From positions 186,001 to 250,000 of the forward strand of contig CAWGIX010000012.1 in the NCBI GenBank assembly GCA_963822705.1: 64,000 bases of DNA. Direction: 5' to 3'. This document shows, one piece after another, positions 44,513 through 53,897 of the stretch. A program made the position numbers and the translations under genes. The stretch comes from CAVRQM01 sp963822705. GTDB lineage: Bacteria; Pseudomonadota; Alphaproteobacteria; Acetobacterales; Acetobacteraceae. Below the pieces are notes generated by a model, which worked only from the letters and a program-made list of their open reading frames with translations, was not told the origin of the DNA and ran no database searches. Each line of letters begins with the position of its first letter. The stretch's first letter is position 1.

Positions 44513-45261
44513 CGCCCGGGTTTCAACACGTAGCCGCGACCGCGCACCGTGTGCAGAAACCGGGCTCTCTCGGGTCGGGCTCGATCTTTCGCCTCAACCT
44601 GGTTACCTGCACGTCAATCGCGCGCTCGCCGGTTTCGTCCATTCCCAGCCGGTCGCTCAGCGATTCCCGCGAAAAGATCTGGCCGGGCTGCTCGGCGAGT
44701 GCCGCCAGCAGGGCCGCCTCGCCGCCGGTCAGGCGCACCATGCCGCGCACACCGCGCAGCTCCGCCCGCTCCGTGTCGAACTCCAGTTCGCCCAACTTTA
44801 CCGGCCCGCCTGGGACCGCGGGTTGCGGGACGGATGCACTGGAGGCCGATACCGCGACCGCGCGGCGCAGCATGGCGCGGATGCGCAGCACCAGCTCGCG
44901 CGGGTCGAACGGTTTGGGCAGATAGTCGTCCGCCCCTGCCTCGAATCCGGCGATGCGGTCCTCCGGGGCGCCGCGGGCGGTCAGCAGCAGCACCGGCAGG
45001 TCGGCGCGGCCATCCCCGGCTCGCTCGCGCCGCAGCGCCTCGGTCAGGTCGAGCCCGTTCTCGCCCTGCATCATCACGTCGAGCACCATCAGGTCGGGCT
45101 GCAGAAACCGCAGCCGGTCGCGTGCCTGCGGCGGCGCTTTCTGCCATGCTGACGCGAAACCCTTGCTCGGACAGATAGCGGCTCAGCAGCGCCCGCAGCC
45201 GCGCGTCGTCGTCCACGACCAGGATCAGTGCGTCCTCGGCTACCGCACGGGGGGCGTTCAC
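44509..45261 (-). pseudogene. OmpR-family response regulator (PetR-like), two frameshifts
   Basis: GTG 45261 starts the receiver domain (ALILVVDDDARLRALLSRYL). An extra base near 45135 shifts the frame; then MVLDVMMQGENGLD with the acceptor Asp, LPKPFDPRE, and the DNA-binding domain (VRLTGGEAALLAALAEQPGQI, VQVTRLRRKIE) follow. A missing base near 44560 hides the normal ending LHTVRGRGYVLKP, whose TGA at 44509 overlaps the YfhO-like start. The MarR gene is coupled upstream by GTGA. The MarR-regulator pair resembles petP-petR of Rhodobacter; this name is inference. Confidence 0.78.
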
Positions 45262-45791
45262 GGCGGGGGCCGCGCACCGCCGGAAGGATCGATGCGGTCC
45301 ATGTAAGCGCGCGCCGATCGATCCATGATGCCGCGCATGACCCGGCGAAACCCATCCACGGCAGCGCCGCCGGCCTCGCGGTAGGCGGCGGCCAGCCGCT
45401 CGCGCTGCCGTTCGAACAGTTGCCGCTCCAACGCCACCCCGGCGGGCGTCAGTGTCAGCAGCCGCTGCCGTCGGTCGCTGCGGCCCTGCTCCTGGACCAC
45501 ATAGTCTTTTGCGATCAGCTCGGTAAGAACCCGGGCCAGGCTCTGCTTGGTGATGCGCAAAATCCCCAGCAGCTCGGAGACGGTCATGCCCGGATGGCGG
45601 CCGATGAAATGCAATGCCCGATGGTGCGCGCGGCCCAGCCGCAGGCCACCAAGAAGTTCGTCCGCGGCCTGGGTGAAATCCCGGTACGCGAAAAACAGCA
45701 GGTCCTGCGCGGCGCGCATGTCCTCCTCGCGCAAGAACAGCAGGTGGCTGCCGGCCGGATTGGCGGAAGCGGGCATCCTTGGCTCTGGCAT
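45258..45791 (-). CDS. MarR family transcriptional regulator (PetP-like)
   Basis: The 177-residue protein has the MarR winged helix: GRAHHRALHFIGRHPGMTVSELLGILRITKQSLARVLTELI followed by GRSDRRQRLLTLTPAG. It is divergent from ilvE, with 99 bases between starts, and overlaps the PetR-like gene. The same MarR / response-regulator / ilvE neighbourhood is common in alphaproteobacteria, as I recall. Confidence 0.92.
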   Translation of the reverse strand: MPEPRMPASANPAGSHLLFLREEDMRAAQDLLFFAYRDFTQAADELLGGLRLGRAHHRALHFIGRHPGMTVSELLGILRITKQSLARVLTELIAKDYVVQEQGRSDRRQRLLTLTPAGVALERQLFERQRERLAAAYREAGGAAVDGFRRVMRGIMDRSARAYMDRIDPSGGARPPP

Positions 45792-45890
45792 GGCTGGAAT
45801 GCGTCCGGTTAGGGCAGCTTCGCTGGCATATCGGCTTCACCTCGCCTATCGTACACCGGTAACGGCGGTGATGGTGCGGGCTGAACAACC

Positions 45891-46793
45891 ATGGCGCTCA
45901 TTCCTTTCGACGACCGGGACGGCTTTATCTGGTTCGACGGCGCGATGGTGCCGTGGCGCGAGGCCAAGCTGCATGTCCTCAGCCACGGATTGCATTATGC
46001 CAGCGGCGTATTCGAGGGCGAAAGGGCTTATGGCGGCCACATCTTCAAGCTGCGCGCCCATACCGACCGGCTGCTCAACTCAGCCCGCCTGCTGGGCATG
46101 GAGATACCTTATAGCGCCGAGCAGATCGATGCCGCCTGCCGCGCGGTGGTGGAGGCCAACGGCCTGACCGATGCCTATGTGCGCCCGATCGCCTGGCGCG
46201 GCTCGGAGCAACTCTCGGTCTCGGCCCAGAACACCACGGTTCATCTGGCGATCGCCACCTGGGCCTGGCCCAACCTGTTTGGCGCGGCGCGGCGTGAAGG
46301 GGTGCGGCTGGACATGGCGAAGTGGAGGCGCCCGAGCCCGGAAACCGCGCCGACCGCGAGCAAGGCGGCAGGGCTGTACATGATCGGCACGCTATCCAAA
46401 CACGCGGCCGAGGCGGCCGGATTCCAGGACGCGCTGATGCTGGACTGGCGCGGCCAGGTGTCGGAGGCGACCGGGGCCAATGTGTTTTTCGTCATAGACG
46501 GCGCCCTGCACACCCCCAAGCCCGACTGTTTTCTGGACGGGATTACCCGCCGCACGGTCATGGCGCTGGCGCGCGCGCGGCAGATGCCGGTGGTCGAGCG
46601 GGCGATACTTCCCGAGGAGATGCGCGGCGCCGCCGAAGTTTTCCTGACCGGCACGGCGGCGGAAGTGACGCCGGTGCGCCAGATCGGCGAGCTGTCGTTC
46701 ACCCCGGGCCAGGTCACGGAGACGCTGCTGACCGACTACGAGGCGCTGGTGCGCATGACTCCGAGCGAGGTGGAGCAGCGGGCCGCGATCTAA
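45891..46793 (+). CDS. ilvE: Branched-chain amino acid aminotransferase
   Basis: IlvE performs the last transamination in Val, Leu and Ile synthesis, using PLP. The 300-residue class IV aminotransferase shows SHGLHYASGVFEGERAY, YVRPIAWRG, TASKAAGLYMIGTLSKHAAE (with the PLP-binding Lys in the SK position), SEATGANVFFV and FLTGTAAEVTPV. The ATG at 45891 is well placed for the family. Confidence 0.92.
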   Translation: MALIPFDDRDGFIWFDGAMVPWREAKLHVLSHGLHYASGVFEGERAYGGHIFKLRAHTDRLLNSARLLGMEIPYSAEQIDAACRAVVEANGLTDAYVRPIAWRGSEQLSVSAQNTTVHLAIATWAWPNLFGAARREGVRLDMAKWRRPSPETAPTASKAAGLYMIGTLSKHAAEAAGFQDALMLDWRGQVSEATGANVFFVIDGALHTPKPDCFLDGITRRTVMALARARQMPVVERAILPEEMRGAAEVFLTGTAAEVTPVRQIGELSFTPGQVTETLLTDYEALVRMTPSEVEQRAAI

Positions 46794-46918
46794 CAGCGAG
46801 ATCTGCTGAGCGGAGGTCGGCGCTTGCGCCGGCGCTGGAACGGCGGAGATAAGCTCGTTTCTGGTCTCGGCTCTGGCGGGGAGGGGTACGCCATTTGTTT
46901 GCCTCTCCGGGGTTGCGG

Positions 46919-48997
46919 ATGACGGCGGTTCGCAGTGCGACGAGAGAGTGGGATACGCGCCCCCTCGGTCAGCGCCTTGGCTCGGGATCGAGCGCGCCGA
47001 GTCCGAATTTTGCGCGATACCGCCCCGACATCGATGGTCTGCGCGCGATCGCGGTGGTGGCCGTCGTTCTCTATCACGCGTTTCCTGCAACATTGACCGG
47101 AGGCTTTGTCGGGGTCGACGTTTTCTTTGTGATCTCGGGGTTCCTGATTTCCGGCATCATTTTCAGCAGTCTCGACAGGGGCCAGTTCAGTTTCGTGGCC
47201 TTCTACGGACGACGCGCGCGGAGAATTTTTCCGGCCCTGTTCCTGGTGCTGCTGTTCTGTCTTGCTTATGGGTTCATTGTATTGTTGCCGGCCGAGTTTG
47301 CCCAGCTGGGAAAGGAAATTGCCGCTGGAGTCGGTTTCGTATCGAACTTGGTGCTGTGGAATGAATCGGGGTATTTCGACGGGGCGATGGTATCCAAGCC
47401 CCTTTTGCATCTTTGGTCTTTGGGTGTGGAAGAGCAGTTCTACATCTTTTGGCCACTGGCCGCGTGGATTGTCTACCGGGCCGGGTTGAGCCGGATTGCA
47501 TTCGTCGCCACCATCGCCGCCGCTTCTTTCTGTCTGAACGTCGTCCTGTCATCCGATGACATGACGGCCGACTTCTATTCGCCGCTCAGCCGTTTTTGGG
47601 AACTCGCCGCTGGCGCGATGCTGGCGTGGCCGACCTTGCGCCCGTCGCCACGTGTGCACGAGGTGATGTGCAAATTCCAGGCGCGGGGTGCGTCCCTGCG
47701 CAGCATGGCTTCGATCGTCGGTCTGGCCATGATCATCGGAGCAGCGTTGCTGTTCAATCGCCACATGCGGTTCCCGGGGTGGGCGGCAGTCCTGCCCACT
47801 TCGGGAGCGGCAGTGCTGATTGCGACCGGACCATCGGCCCTGGTCAACCGGGTTGTGTTGTCCAACAGGCTCGCCGTTTTTACCGGACTGATCAGCTATC
47901 CCCTATATCTCTGGCACTGGCCGCTCATTTCCTACGCCTACATCCTGCGGCTCGGGCGCACCCCGAGGCCCCTGCTAGCGGTCGGCCTCGTTGCCGTCAG
48001 CTTTCTTCTCGCATGGATGACCTATCGACTGGTTGAAACACCCGTCAGATTCGGCAATAGGCGACGTGGCAACACTATTGCGCTCATCGCCTCCATGGGC
48101 TTGATGGGGGTTGCCGGAACGGCGGCCTGGCTGACGAACGGCTTCGGGTTTCGCTATCCCGATCTGCCGAACATAAATATTGCAAAAATCAGCACGGCGG
48201 TGGGCGAGGGATTTTTTCGGCCGACCAAAGACATGCGCGTCAACAAAGTCAAAAAGATCATCGTCGCCGTGATCGGAGACGGCAAGGACGCGGTGCTGCT
48301 TACGGGCGACAGCCTGATGTATCATTATGGAGCCCGCGTGCAGGAGCTTCTGGACGATGGACGTCTGACGAAGACGGTCTACTTCGTCGTCGGCCCGAGC
48401 TGTACGCCCATTCCGGGCATCATCAAATCCGGTCCTTTCGCCCATTGCAGCGAGATGCCCAAGATAGCGGCTGACCTGATCGATACGAAGCATATCGGAA
48501 CCGTCGTGTTCGGCGGGTCCTGGCCCGAATACCAGGGCGATGACATCTATGTCGAACGGGGAGGCGTCCGCCTGCCGATCGATAGCCCCGAGGCAGTAAA
48601 CGACGTATACGCCAACCTTGAGGACGAAACCAGACGTCTGGTCCGAACCAACCATAGCGTCTACTTGATACTGAACCCGCCTGTCAGCGATCGCTTTGAT
48701 CCGCGGCGGATGATCTCCCGCTCGCTGACCGGGTTCAGGATCGATCCCGCCGTGCTGGAAGGAGTACCGATCCCCGATCTGGTGGCCCGCGCAGCCGACG
48801 TAGACCGAAGACTGATCGACATCGCCGAAAGGACCGGCGCCAGGACCGTAGATCCGCTGTCCGACATCTGCGGCGCCGGACCGACGTGCTCATCGTTCTT
48901 TGCCGATGGGGAGCCAAAATTTGTGGACAGCATGCATCTTCGGCCGGCCTACGTAAGGAACAACATCACCTTTCTCGACAACCTGCTGACTCGTTAG
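46919..48997 (+). CDS. Acyltransferase 3 / SGNH-hydrolase fusion (OafA/YrhL type)
   Basis: About 692 residues. The N-terminal half is the ten-helix acyltransferase-3 domain: YRPDIDGLRAIAVVAVVLYH with the catalytic His, GGFVGVDVFFVISGFLI, FYGRRARRIFPAL and LWSLGVEEQFYIFWP. The C-terminal half is an SGNH-like domain with LLTGDSLMYHYG (Ser motif) and FVDSMHLRPAYVRNN (Asp-x-x-His). Such proteins O-acetylate lipopolysaccharide, capsule or other surface glycans. TTG at 46895 is an alternative start. It converges with pqqD. Confidence 0.92.
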   Translation: MTAVRSATREWDTRPLGQRLGSGSSAPSPNFARYRPDIDGLRAIAVVAVVLYHAFPATLTGGFVGVDVFFVISGFLISGIIFSSLDRGQFSFVAFYGRRARRIFPALFLVLLFCLAYGFIVLLPAEFAQLGKEIAAGVGFVSNLVLWNESGYFDGAMVSKPLLHLWSLGVEEQFYIFWPLAAWIVYRAGLSRIAFVATIAAASFCLNVVLSSDDMTADFYSPLSRFWELAAGAMLAWPTLRPSPRVHEVMCKFQARGASLRSMASIVGLAMIIGAALLFNRHMRFPGWAAVLPTSGAAVLIATGPSALVNRVVLSNRLAVFTGLISYPLYLWHWPLISYAYILRLGRTPRPLLAVGLVAVSFLLAWMTYRLVETPVRFGNRRRGNTIALIASMGLMGVAGTAAWLTNGFGFRYPDLPNINIAKISTAVGEGFFRPTKDMRVNKVKKIIVAVIGDGKDAVLLTGDSLMYHYGARVQELLDDGRLTKTVYFVVGPSCTPIPGIIKSGPFAHCSEMPKIAADLIDTKHIGTVVFGGSWPEYQGDDIYVERGGVRLPIDSPEAVNDVYANLEDETRRLVRTNHSVYLILNPPVSDRFDPRRMISRSLTGFRIDPAVLEGVPIPDLVARAADVDRRLIDIAERTGARTVDPLSDICGAGPTCSSFFADGEPKFVDSMHLRPAYVRNNITFLDNLLTR

Positions 48998-49175
48998 GGC
49001 AATGAGTAGGACCTACGCCCTGCGTTTATTTCGGTTCCGGCCACCGAGGGCAAATCGGACCGGCGCAGCGGGCGGGGACACTGGTCGTCAAAGCAACAGA
49101 AATCGCCTACGATAGTAGCCGGCTCCTAAAGCCCGCTCGTCGCGCCCGTCAGCCGAGCTTGAACCGGAAACCGGA

Positions 49176-49448
49176 TCAAACCGTCACCACACCCTTGCCT
49201 GCCAGCTCCTCCAGCATGTCGGACACATCGCCTGCCACGACCTCGCGCGGTGCGGCGTAGCGGCTGCAAAGATCGTCGAGGATGGCGCCGAAATTGCGCT
49301 GGCCGTCGACGAGTTTCAGCACCTCCACCGCGATCCCGTCCGGCTGGAATAGGCGTTCCGGCCCCAGCACGACCCAGGCGTCGCGCACGCCGTCGAAGCG
49401 CATGCGCATGCCGCGCGCAAACGCCGGAACGGAATTGTCCGAGATCAC
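49176..49448 (-). CDS. pqqD: PQQ biosynthesis peptide chaperone PqqD
   Basis: PqqD binds the PqqA precursor peptide and presents it to PqqE. The 90-residue protein reads PAFARGMRMRFDGVRDAWVVLGPERLFQPDGIAVEVLKLVDG and ends with MLEELAGKGVV, the complete PqqD fold. GTG at 49448 overlaps pqqC (GTGA). Normally pqqE follows at once; here the cluster ends and 178 bases without a recognisable gene lead to the convergent acyltransferase. Confidence 0.93.
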   Translation of the reverse strand: MISDNSVPAFARGMRMRFDGVRDAWVVLGPERLFQPDGIAVEVLKLVDGQRNFGAILDDLCSRYAAPREVVAGDVSDMLEELAGKGVVTV

Positions 49449-50191
49449 GGGACGAACGCGCCCGGTGGAATGAGGCCCGGCTCGACATAGGCATAGGCCA
49501 GAGCGTCGAGTTGCGCCCACAGCAGGTCGCACTTGAAGCGCAGCGCCGCGATCGCCCCCTCCTGCTCGGCCCGGGTGCGCGCGTGTTCCAGCACGTAGCC
49601 CAGCGCGAAATCCACGTCGCGCGGCGCCTGCGTCAGCCGCGGCGTGAAATAGGCCAGCGTGTCCTGGGTGACAAAGTCGTAGTGGCGCAGCATGCCGGAC
49701 ACGCGCTCGCTGATGATGTTTGGGGAAAACATTTCGGTCAGCGACGAGGCGACCGCCTCCAGCACGCTGCGCTCGCGCACGAACGCGACGTACGCGTCCA
49801 CCGCAAAACGGGTGCCCGGCAGGATTCCGTCCGTGCTCTCCACATAGGCGCGATCAAGGCCGACGCCTTCCGCCAGTTTCAGCCAGCGAAAGATTCCGCC
49901 AGTGCCGGGCGCGTCGCCGTCGTGGTCGACCAGCCGCCGCCGCCACTCCCGACGCAAGTCAGGCATCGGCAAGCGGGCCAGCAGGTAGGCGTCTTTTGCC
50001 GGGATGCGGCTCTGATAATAATATCGGTTCAGCGCCCAGGCCTGCACCTGCGCCCGCGTGCACTGCCCTCCGTGCAGGCGGCGGTGGAACGGGTGCAAAT
50101 TGTGGTAGCGCTCCGCCCCGACCGCCCGCAGAGCCGCTTCCAGCTCGGCCGGCGCCATCGCGGGCGCCGTGGAAAAACTCAGGTCATTCAC
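49445..50191 (-). CDS. pqqC: Pyrroloquinoline-quinone synthase PqqC
   Basis: PqqC performs the final cofactor-free oxidation and ring closure. The 248-residue protein shows YHNLHPFHRRLHGGQCTRAQVQAWALNRYYYQ, IPAKDAYLLARL, WLKLAEGVGLDR, FTEM-type SLTEMFSPNIISERVSGMLRHYDF and LEHARTRAEQE. Active-site His, Arg and Tyr residues are in place. It overlaps both pqqB and pqqD by 4 bases. Confidence 0.95.
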   Translation of the reverse strand: MNDLSFSTAPAMAPAELEAALRAVGAERYHNLHPFHRRLHGGQCTRAQVQAWALNRYYYQSRIPAKDAYLLARLPMPDLRREWRRRLVDHDGDAPGTGGIFRWLKLAEGVGLDRAYVESTDGILPGTRFAVDAYVAFVRERSVLEAVASSLTEMFSPNIISERVSGMLRHYDFVTQDTLAYFTPRLTQAPRDVDFALGYVLEHARTRAEQEGAIAALRFKCDLLWAQLDALAYAYVEPGLIPPGAFVP

Positions 50192-51117
50192 AGCACGACC
50201 TCCATCCCGTCATAGGCAATCTCCCAGCCGCGCGCGACAATCTCGGCGCACTCCGGCGAATTGTCCAGCAGCACCGGGTTGGAGTTGTTGATGTGGATCA
50301 GGATTTTTTGCGCGATGCCGAGCGGCTCGAAGGCGGCCATGGTGCCGTCGGGACCCGAGACGCTCATATGGCCCATGCGCCGCCCGGTTTTCTGCCCGAG
50401 CCCGGCCTGCACCATCTCGTCGTCGGTCCAGAGCGTGCCGTCAAAAAATACTGTTTCAGCACCGCGCAGCCGGTCCGCCAGCGCGGGCGTCATGGCTGCA
50501 CAGCCGGGCACGTAGAACAGGCGCTTGTCGCCCGCCTCCAGCATCAGCCCGACCGTGCGCTCATCCGTCTCGATCGCCGGTGCGTCGCCTGCCTCCAGGT
50601 ACAGGGGGACCTTTCCGGGCACCGCAAAAGCGGTACAGACGAGCCCGGACTCTTGGCCGTCCGGCAGGAGCAGGGCGGTCGGGACATCGAGCGGCAAACG
50701 CTCACGCCGTACGAGGTCGTGCGACAACACCTCAAAGATGCTGTTGCTCCTCAAAACCTCCAGCACCGGGATGGTAGCGTAGACGGTGAGCGCCTGCCGC
50801 TCGCGCAAGGTGAGTAGGCCGGCGATCGCGTCCACATCCCCGCCGGTCAGCACCACCCCGGCGATCGGCGACGACCGAAGTTTTTCGCGTGGCCAGAGCG
50901 CCGGGGTGGCCTCGATCTGCTGGCGCAGGTCCGGCGAGGCGTTCAGCAAGAACCAGTGCCGGTCGTCGCCCGTGACCGCCGCAGAAGCCTGGGTGCGCGG
51001 GCGGGCCAAAACATCGCCCGCCCGGGCGCGCCGGCATGCCGGGGCATTGCTGTTCCACTGCGGAAAGCCGCCCCCGGCGGCAGAACCCAGCACCACCGCG
51101 CGCACGACTTTCCCCAT
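50188..51117 (-). CDS. pqqB: PQQ biosynthesis protein PqqB (metallo-hydrolase fold)
   Basis: The 309-residue protein has the beta-lactamase-like fold of PqqB: VLGSAAGGGFPQWN, LLNASPDLRQQIEATPAL, FFDGTLWTDDEM and ILIHINNSNPVLLDNSPE. PqqB is thought to oxidise the Tyr ring of the peptide intermediate. In TGGDVDAIAGLLTLRE, Ala97 stands where many homologues have a His of the metal motif (DxDH); I cannot check how widespread this is. The ATG at 51117 fits the family; the upstream open frame does not. No pqqA-like short peptide was found in 51118-51254. Confidence 0.93.
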   Translation of the reverse strand: MGKVVRAVVLGSAAGGGFPQWNSNAPACRRARAGDVLARPRTQASAAVTGDDRHWFLLNASPDLRQQIEATPALWPREKLRSSPIAGVVLTGGDVDAIAGLLTLRERQALTVYATIPVLEVLRSNSIFEVLSHDLVRRERLPLDVPTALLLPDGQESGLVCTAFAVPGKVPLYLEAGDAPAIETDERTVGLMLEAGDKRLFYVPGCAAMTPALADRLRGAETVFFDGTLWTDDEMVQAGLGQKTGRRMGHMSVSGPDGTMAAFEPLGIAQKILIHINNSNPVLLDNSPECAEIVARGWEIAYDGMEVVL

Positions 51118-51254
51118 CGGTTCCGAGCGCGCCGCTATGGGCCGCCCGGTCCACTGCGACAAGGGGCTGGCATTCCCGCGCGGCCTGTAACAAGCTGCCG
51201 GAAGGCATATGAAACGCTGGGCAATCCGGCAACCAGGGCAGGGCGGACGGAATC

Positions 51255-52904
51255 ATGAGTGACACCACAATACCGATCGGGGCAGGGCGTGCCGGCCTGC
51301 TCGACCGCGACCGGATCGTGGCCGGCGCCGGGTTCAACCGCTGGCTGGTGCCGCCGGCCGCGCTGGCGATCCATCTGTGCATCGGCATGGCCTACGGGCT
51401 CAGCGTGTTCTGGCTGCCGCTGACGCGGCTGCTCGGCGGCGAGAAATCGCTTGCCTGTCCAGGCATGTCCCTGGGTCAGGCGCTGTTCACCACCACCTGC
51501 GACTGGCGGCAGCCCGACGTTACCTGGATGTTCGACCTGGGCATCGTGGTGCTCGGCGTCTCGGCGGCGATCTGGGGCGGCTGGCTGGAACGGGTGGGGC
51601 CGCGCCGGGCCGGGGTCGTCGCGGCGTTCTGCTGGGGGGGCGGCTGGCTGATTTCCGCCGTCGGCATCGTCACGCACCAGCTGTGGGTGATGTGGCTCGG
51701 CACCGGCCTGATCGGCGGGGTCGGGCTGGGGATCGGCTACATTTCGCCCGTATCGACCTTGATCAAGTGGTTCCCCGACCGGCGCGGCATGGCCACCGGC
51801 ATGGCCATCATGGGGTTCGGCGGCGGGGCGATGATCGGCGCGCCGCTGGCCAACCTGCTGATGAACCATTTCCATAGCCCGATTACCCCCGGCGTCTGGC
51901 AAACATTCGTGGTGCTGGGCGTGATCTATTTCGTGTTCATGATGGGCGGCGCCTTCGGCTACCGCGTGCCGCCGGCCGGCTGGCGGCCGGACGCTTGGAC
52001 TCCTTCCGAGCACACCCGCGGCGGCATGATCACCATGGGCCAGGTGCATTTGCGCGATGCGCTGAAAACTCCACAGTTCTGGCTGATCTGGGGGGTGCTG
52101 TTCCTGAATGTGAGCGCCGGCATCGGGGTGCTGTCCGCGGCCTCGCCGATGCTGCAGCAGATTTTCGGCGGCCGGCTGATCGGTCAGCCGAGCGTCAGCT
52201 TCACCCAACTCGATCCGGGCCAGCTCAAGCTGATTGCCGGCATCGCCGCCGGGTTCACCGGGCTGCTGTCGCTGTTCAACATTGCCGGCCGCTTCTTCTG
52301 GGCGTCGGTATCCGACGGCATCGGCCGCAAGATGACTTATTATACCTTTTTCGTGCTCGGCATAATCCTGTATTCAGCTTCGCCTTGGGCCGCCCATGCC
52401 GGCAGCCTGCCGCTGTTCGTGGCGTTCATGTGCATCATCTTGTCCATGTACGGGGGCGGCTTCTCGACCGTCCCGGCGTATTTGGCCGACGTCTTTGGCA
52501 CCCAGTTCGTGGGCGCCATTCATGGCCGCCTGCTGACCGCCTGGTCGGCGGCCGGCCTCGTCGGCCCGCTCATCTTCAGCTATGTCAGCGCCAACCGCAT
52601 TGCCGCAGGCGTGCCGCGCGCGCAGATGTACGACCAAGTGTTATATATCCTGGCCGGCCTGCTGGTACTGGGGTTCATATGCAACCTGCTGGTCCGGCCG
52701 GTGTCGCACCGCTGGCTGATGAGCGACAGCGAGGTCGCGACCGCGCAGGCCGGCAAGCTTGCCGCGCCGGCAGCCGTCGGCTCATACGGGATCGGCACGG
52801 GGGGCCTCACCGCGGGGGCCTGCTTGGCCTGGGCGGTGGTCGCCATTCCGTTGGCGTGGGGCGTCTACAAAACGGTGACGACAGCGCTGAAACTGTTCTC
52901 GTAA
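51255..52904 (+). CDS. OFA-family MFS transporter (oxalate/formate antiporter type)
   Basis: The 549-residue protein has about 12-14 membrane helices. Features of the OFA family: GMAYGLSVFWLPL in helix 1, GIGYISPVSTLIKWFPDRRGMATGMAIMGFGGGAMIG, and FNIAGRFFWASVSDGIGRK in the second half. Substrates are probably small mono- or dicarboxylates such as oxalate, formate or lactate; which one cannot be told. It is longer than usual, with a loop between helices 2 and 3 (about residues 62-90) and a C-terminal extra helix. Divergent from pqqB; PQQ-dependent periplasmic oxidation followed by uptake of the acid would make sense of the neighbourhood. Confidence 0.9.
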   Translation: MSDTTIPIGAGRAGLLDRDRIVAGAGFNRWLVPPAALAIHLCIGMAYGLSVFWLPLTRLLGGEKSLACPGMSLGQALFTTTCDWRQPDVTWMFDLGIVVLGVSAAIWGGWLERVGPRRAGVVAAFCWGGGWLISAVGIVTHQLWVMWLGTGLIGGVGLGIGYISPVSTLIKWFPDRRGMATGMAIMGFGGGAMIGAPLANLLMNHFHSPITPGVWQTFVVLGVIYFVFMMGGAFGYRVPPAGWRPDAWTPSEHTRGGMITMGQVHLRDALKTPQFWLIWGVLFLNVSAGIGVLSAASPMLQQIFGGRLIGQPSVSFTQLDPGQLKLIAGIAAGFTGLLSLFNIAGRFFWASVSDGIGRKMTYYTFFVLGIILYSASPWAAHAGSLPLFVAFMCIILSMYGGGFSTVPAYLADVFGTQFVGAIHGRLLTAWSAAGLVGPLIFSYVSANRIAAGVPRAQMYDQVLYILAGLLVLGFICNLLVRPVSHRWLMSDSEVATAQAGKLAAPAAVGSYGIGTGGLTAGACLAWAVVAIPLAWGVYKTVTTALKLFS

Positions 52905-52910
52905 CGGCTG

Positions 52911-53897
52911 TCAGCCGCGCCGCCCGCGCTTGACGAAGCGGTCGAACGCCACCGCCAGCACGATGATGACGCCGATGATGATCTGCTGGATGTAGGGCGA
53001 CACGTTCAGCAGCACCAAGCCGTTCAGCAGCACGCCGATCAGCATGGCGCCCACCACGGTGCCCGCCACGCCGCCGATGCCGCCAAAAAGGCTGGTGCCG
53101 CCGATGACCACGGCGGCGATCACCGTCAGCTCATAGCCCTGGCCGGCCACCGCCTCCGACGAGTTCAGGCGCGACGACAGCACGAACCCGGCCAGGCCGG
53201 AAAACAGGCCGACGATGATGTAGACCGACCAGATGATGCCGCGCACGTTCAGCCCGGACAGCCGCGCCGCCTCGGCATTGCCGCCCACCGCATAGACGTT
53301 GCGGCCGTATCGCGTGTGGCGCAGCACCACGTAGCAGACCAACGCCGCGGCCAAAAAGATCAGCACGGGAACCGGCACGGGACCGATGCGGCCCTGTCCC
53401 CAATAGCGATAATTGGCGTCAAACGCGCTGATCGGGCCGCCGCCCGAATACAACAGCGCCGCACCGCGGAACGCCGATAGGCCGCCGAGCGTCACCACGA
53501 ACGGCGGCACTTTCAAAGTCGTAATTGCCGCGCCCTGCAGCAGCCCGGCGGCAAGCCCGACCAGCGCCGCCGCGCCCGCCGCGACCCACACCGGATAGCC
53601 CACCGCCGTTGCCGCCTCGAGCGACAGCGTGTTGGACGACGAGCCTTTCGCCAGCGACGCCGCAACCAACCCCGCCAGCGCCACGATCGAGCCCACCGAC
53701 AAGTCGATGCCGCCGGTCAGAATGACGAAGGTCATGCCCAGCGCGATCAGGCCGGTAATGGAGATCTGCCGCATGACGTTGAACAGGTTCAGTTCGGACA
53801 AAAAACGCGGCTCGGCCACGGTAAAGAACAGCATCAACACGAGCAAAAAAACCAGCGGCGCGAACCGCTCCAGCAGGCGCGCTGCCGCGGCATTCAT
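52911..53897 (-). CDS. Ribose/sugar ABC transporter permease (RbsC type)
   Basis: The 328-residue permease has about ten helices and the RbsC family blocks GLIALGMTFVILTGGIDLSVGSIVAL, PPFVVTLGGLSAFRGAALLYSGG, YGRNVYAVGGNAEAARLSGLNV and VIGGTSLFGGIGGVAGTVVGAMLIGVL. It overlaps the ATPase gene by ATGA. Together with the ATPase and binding protein it imports a pentose or related polyol or sugar acid. The nearby idnDO genes make a sugar acid a candidate, but the sequence does not show it. Confidence 0.93.
   Translation of the reverse strand: MNAAAARLLERFAPLVFLLVLMLFFTVAEPRFLSELNLFNVMRQISITGLIALGMTFVILTGGIDLSVGSIVALAGLVAASLAKGSSSNTLSLEAATAVGYPVWVAAGAAALVGLAAGLLQGAAITTLKVPPFVVTLGGLSAFRGAALLYSGGGPISAFDANYRYWGQGRIGPVPVPVLIFLAAALVCYVVLRHTRYGRNVYAVGGNAEAARLSGLNVRGIIWSVYIIVGLFSGLAGFVLSSRLNSSEAVAGQGYELTVIAAVVIGGTSLFGGIGGVAGTVVGAMLIGVLLNGLVLLNVSPYIQQIIIGVIIVLAVAFDRFVKRGRRG

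Noticed and set aside
49126..49494. Minus-strand frame beyond pqqD as a possible pqqE
   Set aside because: It overlaps pqqD in another frame, is Arg-rich and has no radical-SAM Cys motif.
51118..51254. Possible pqqA in the pqqB upstream region
   Set aside because: No short frame on either strand has the Glu-x3-Tyr core expected of the precursor peptide.
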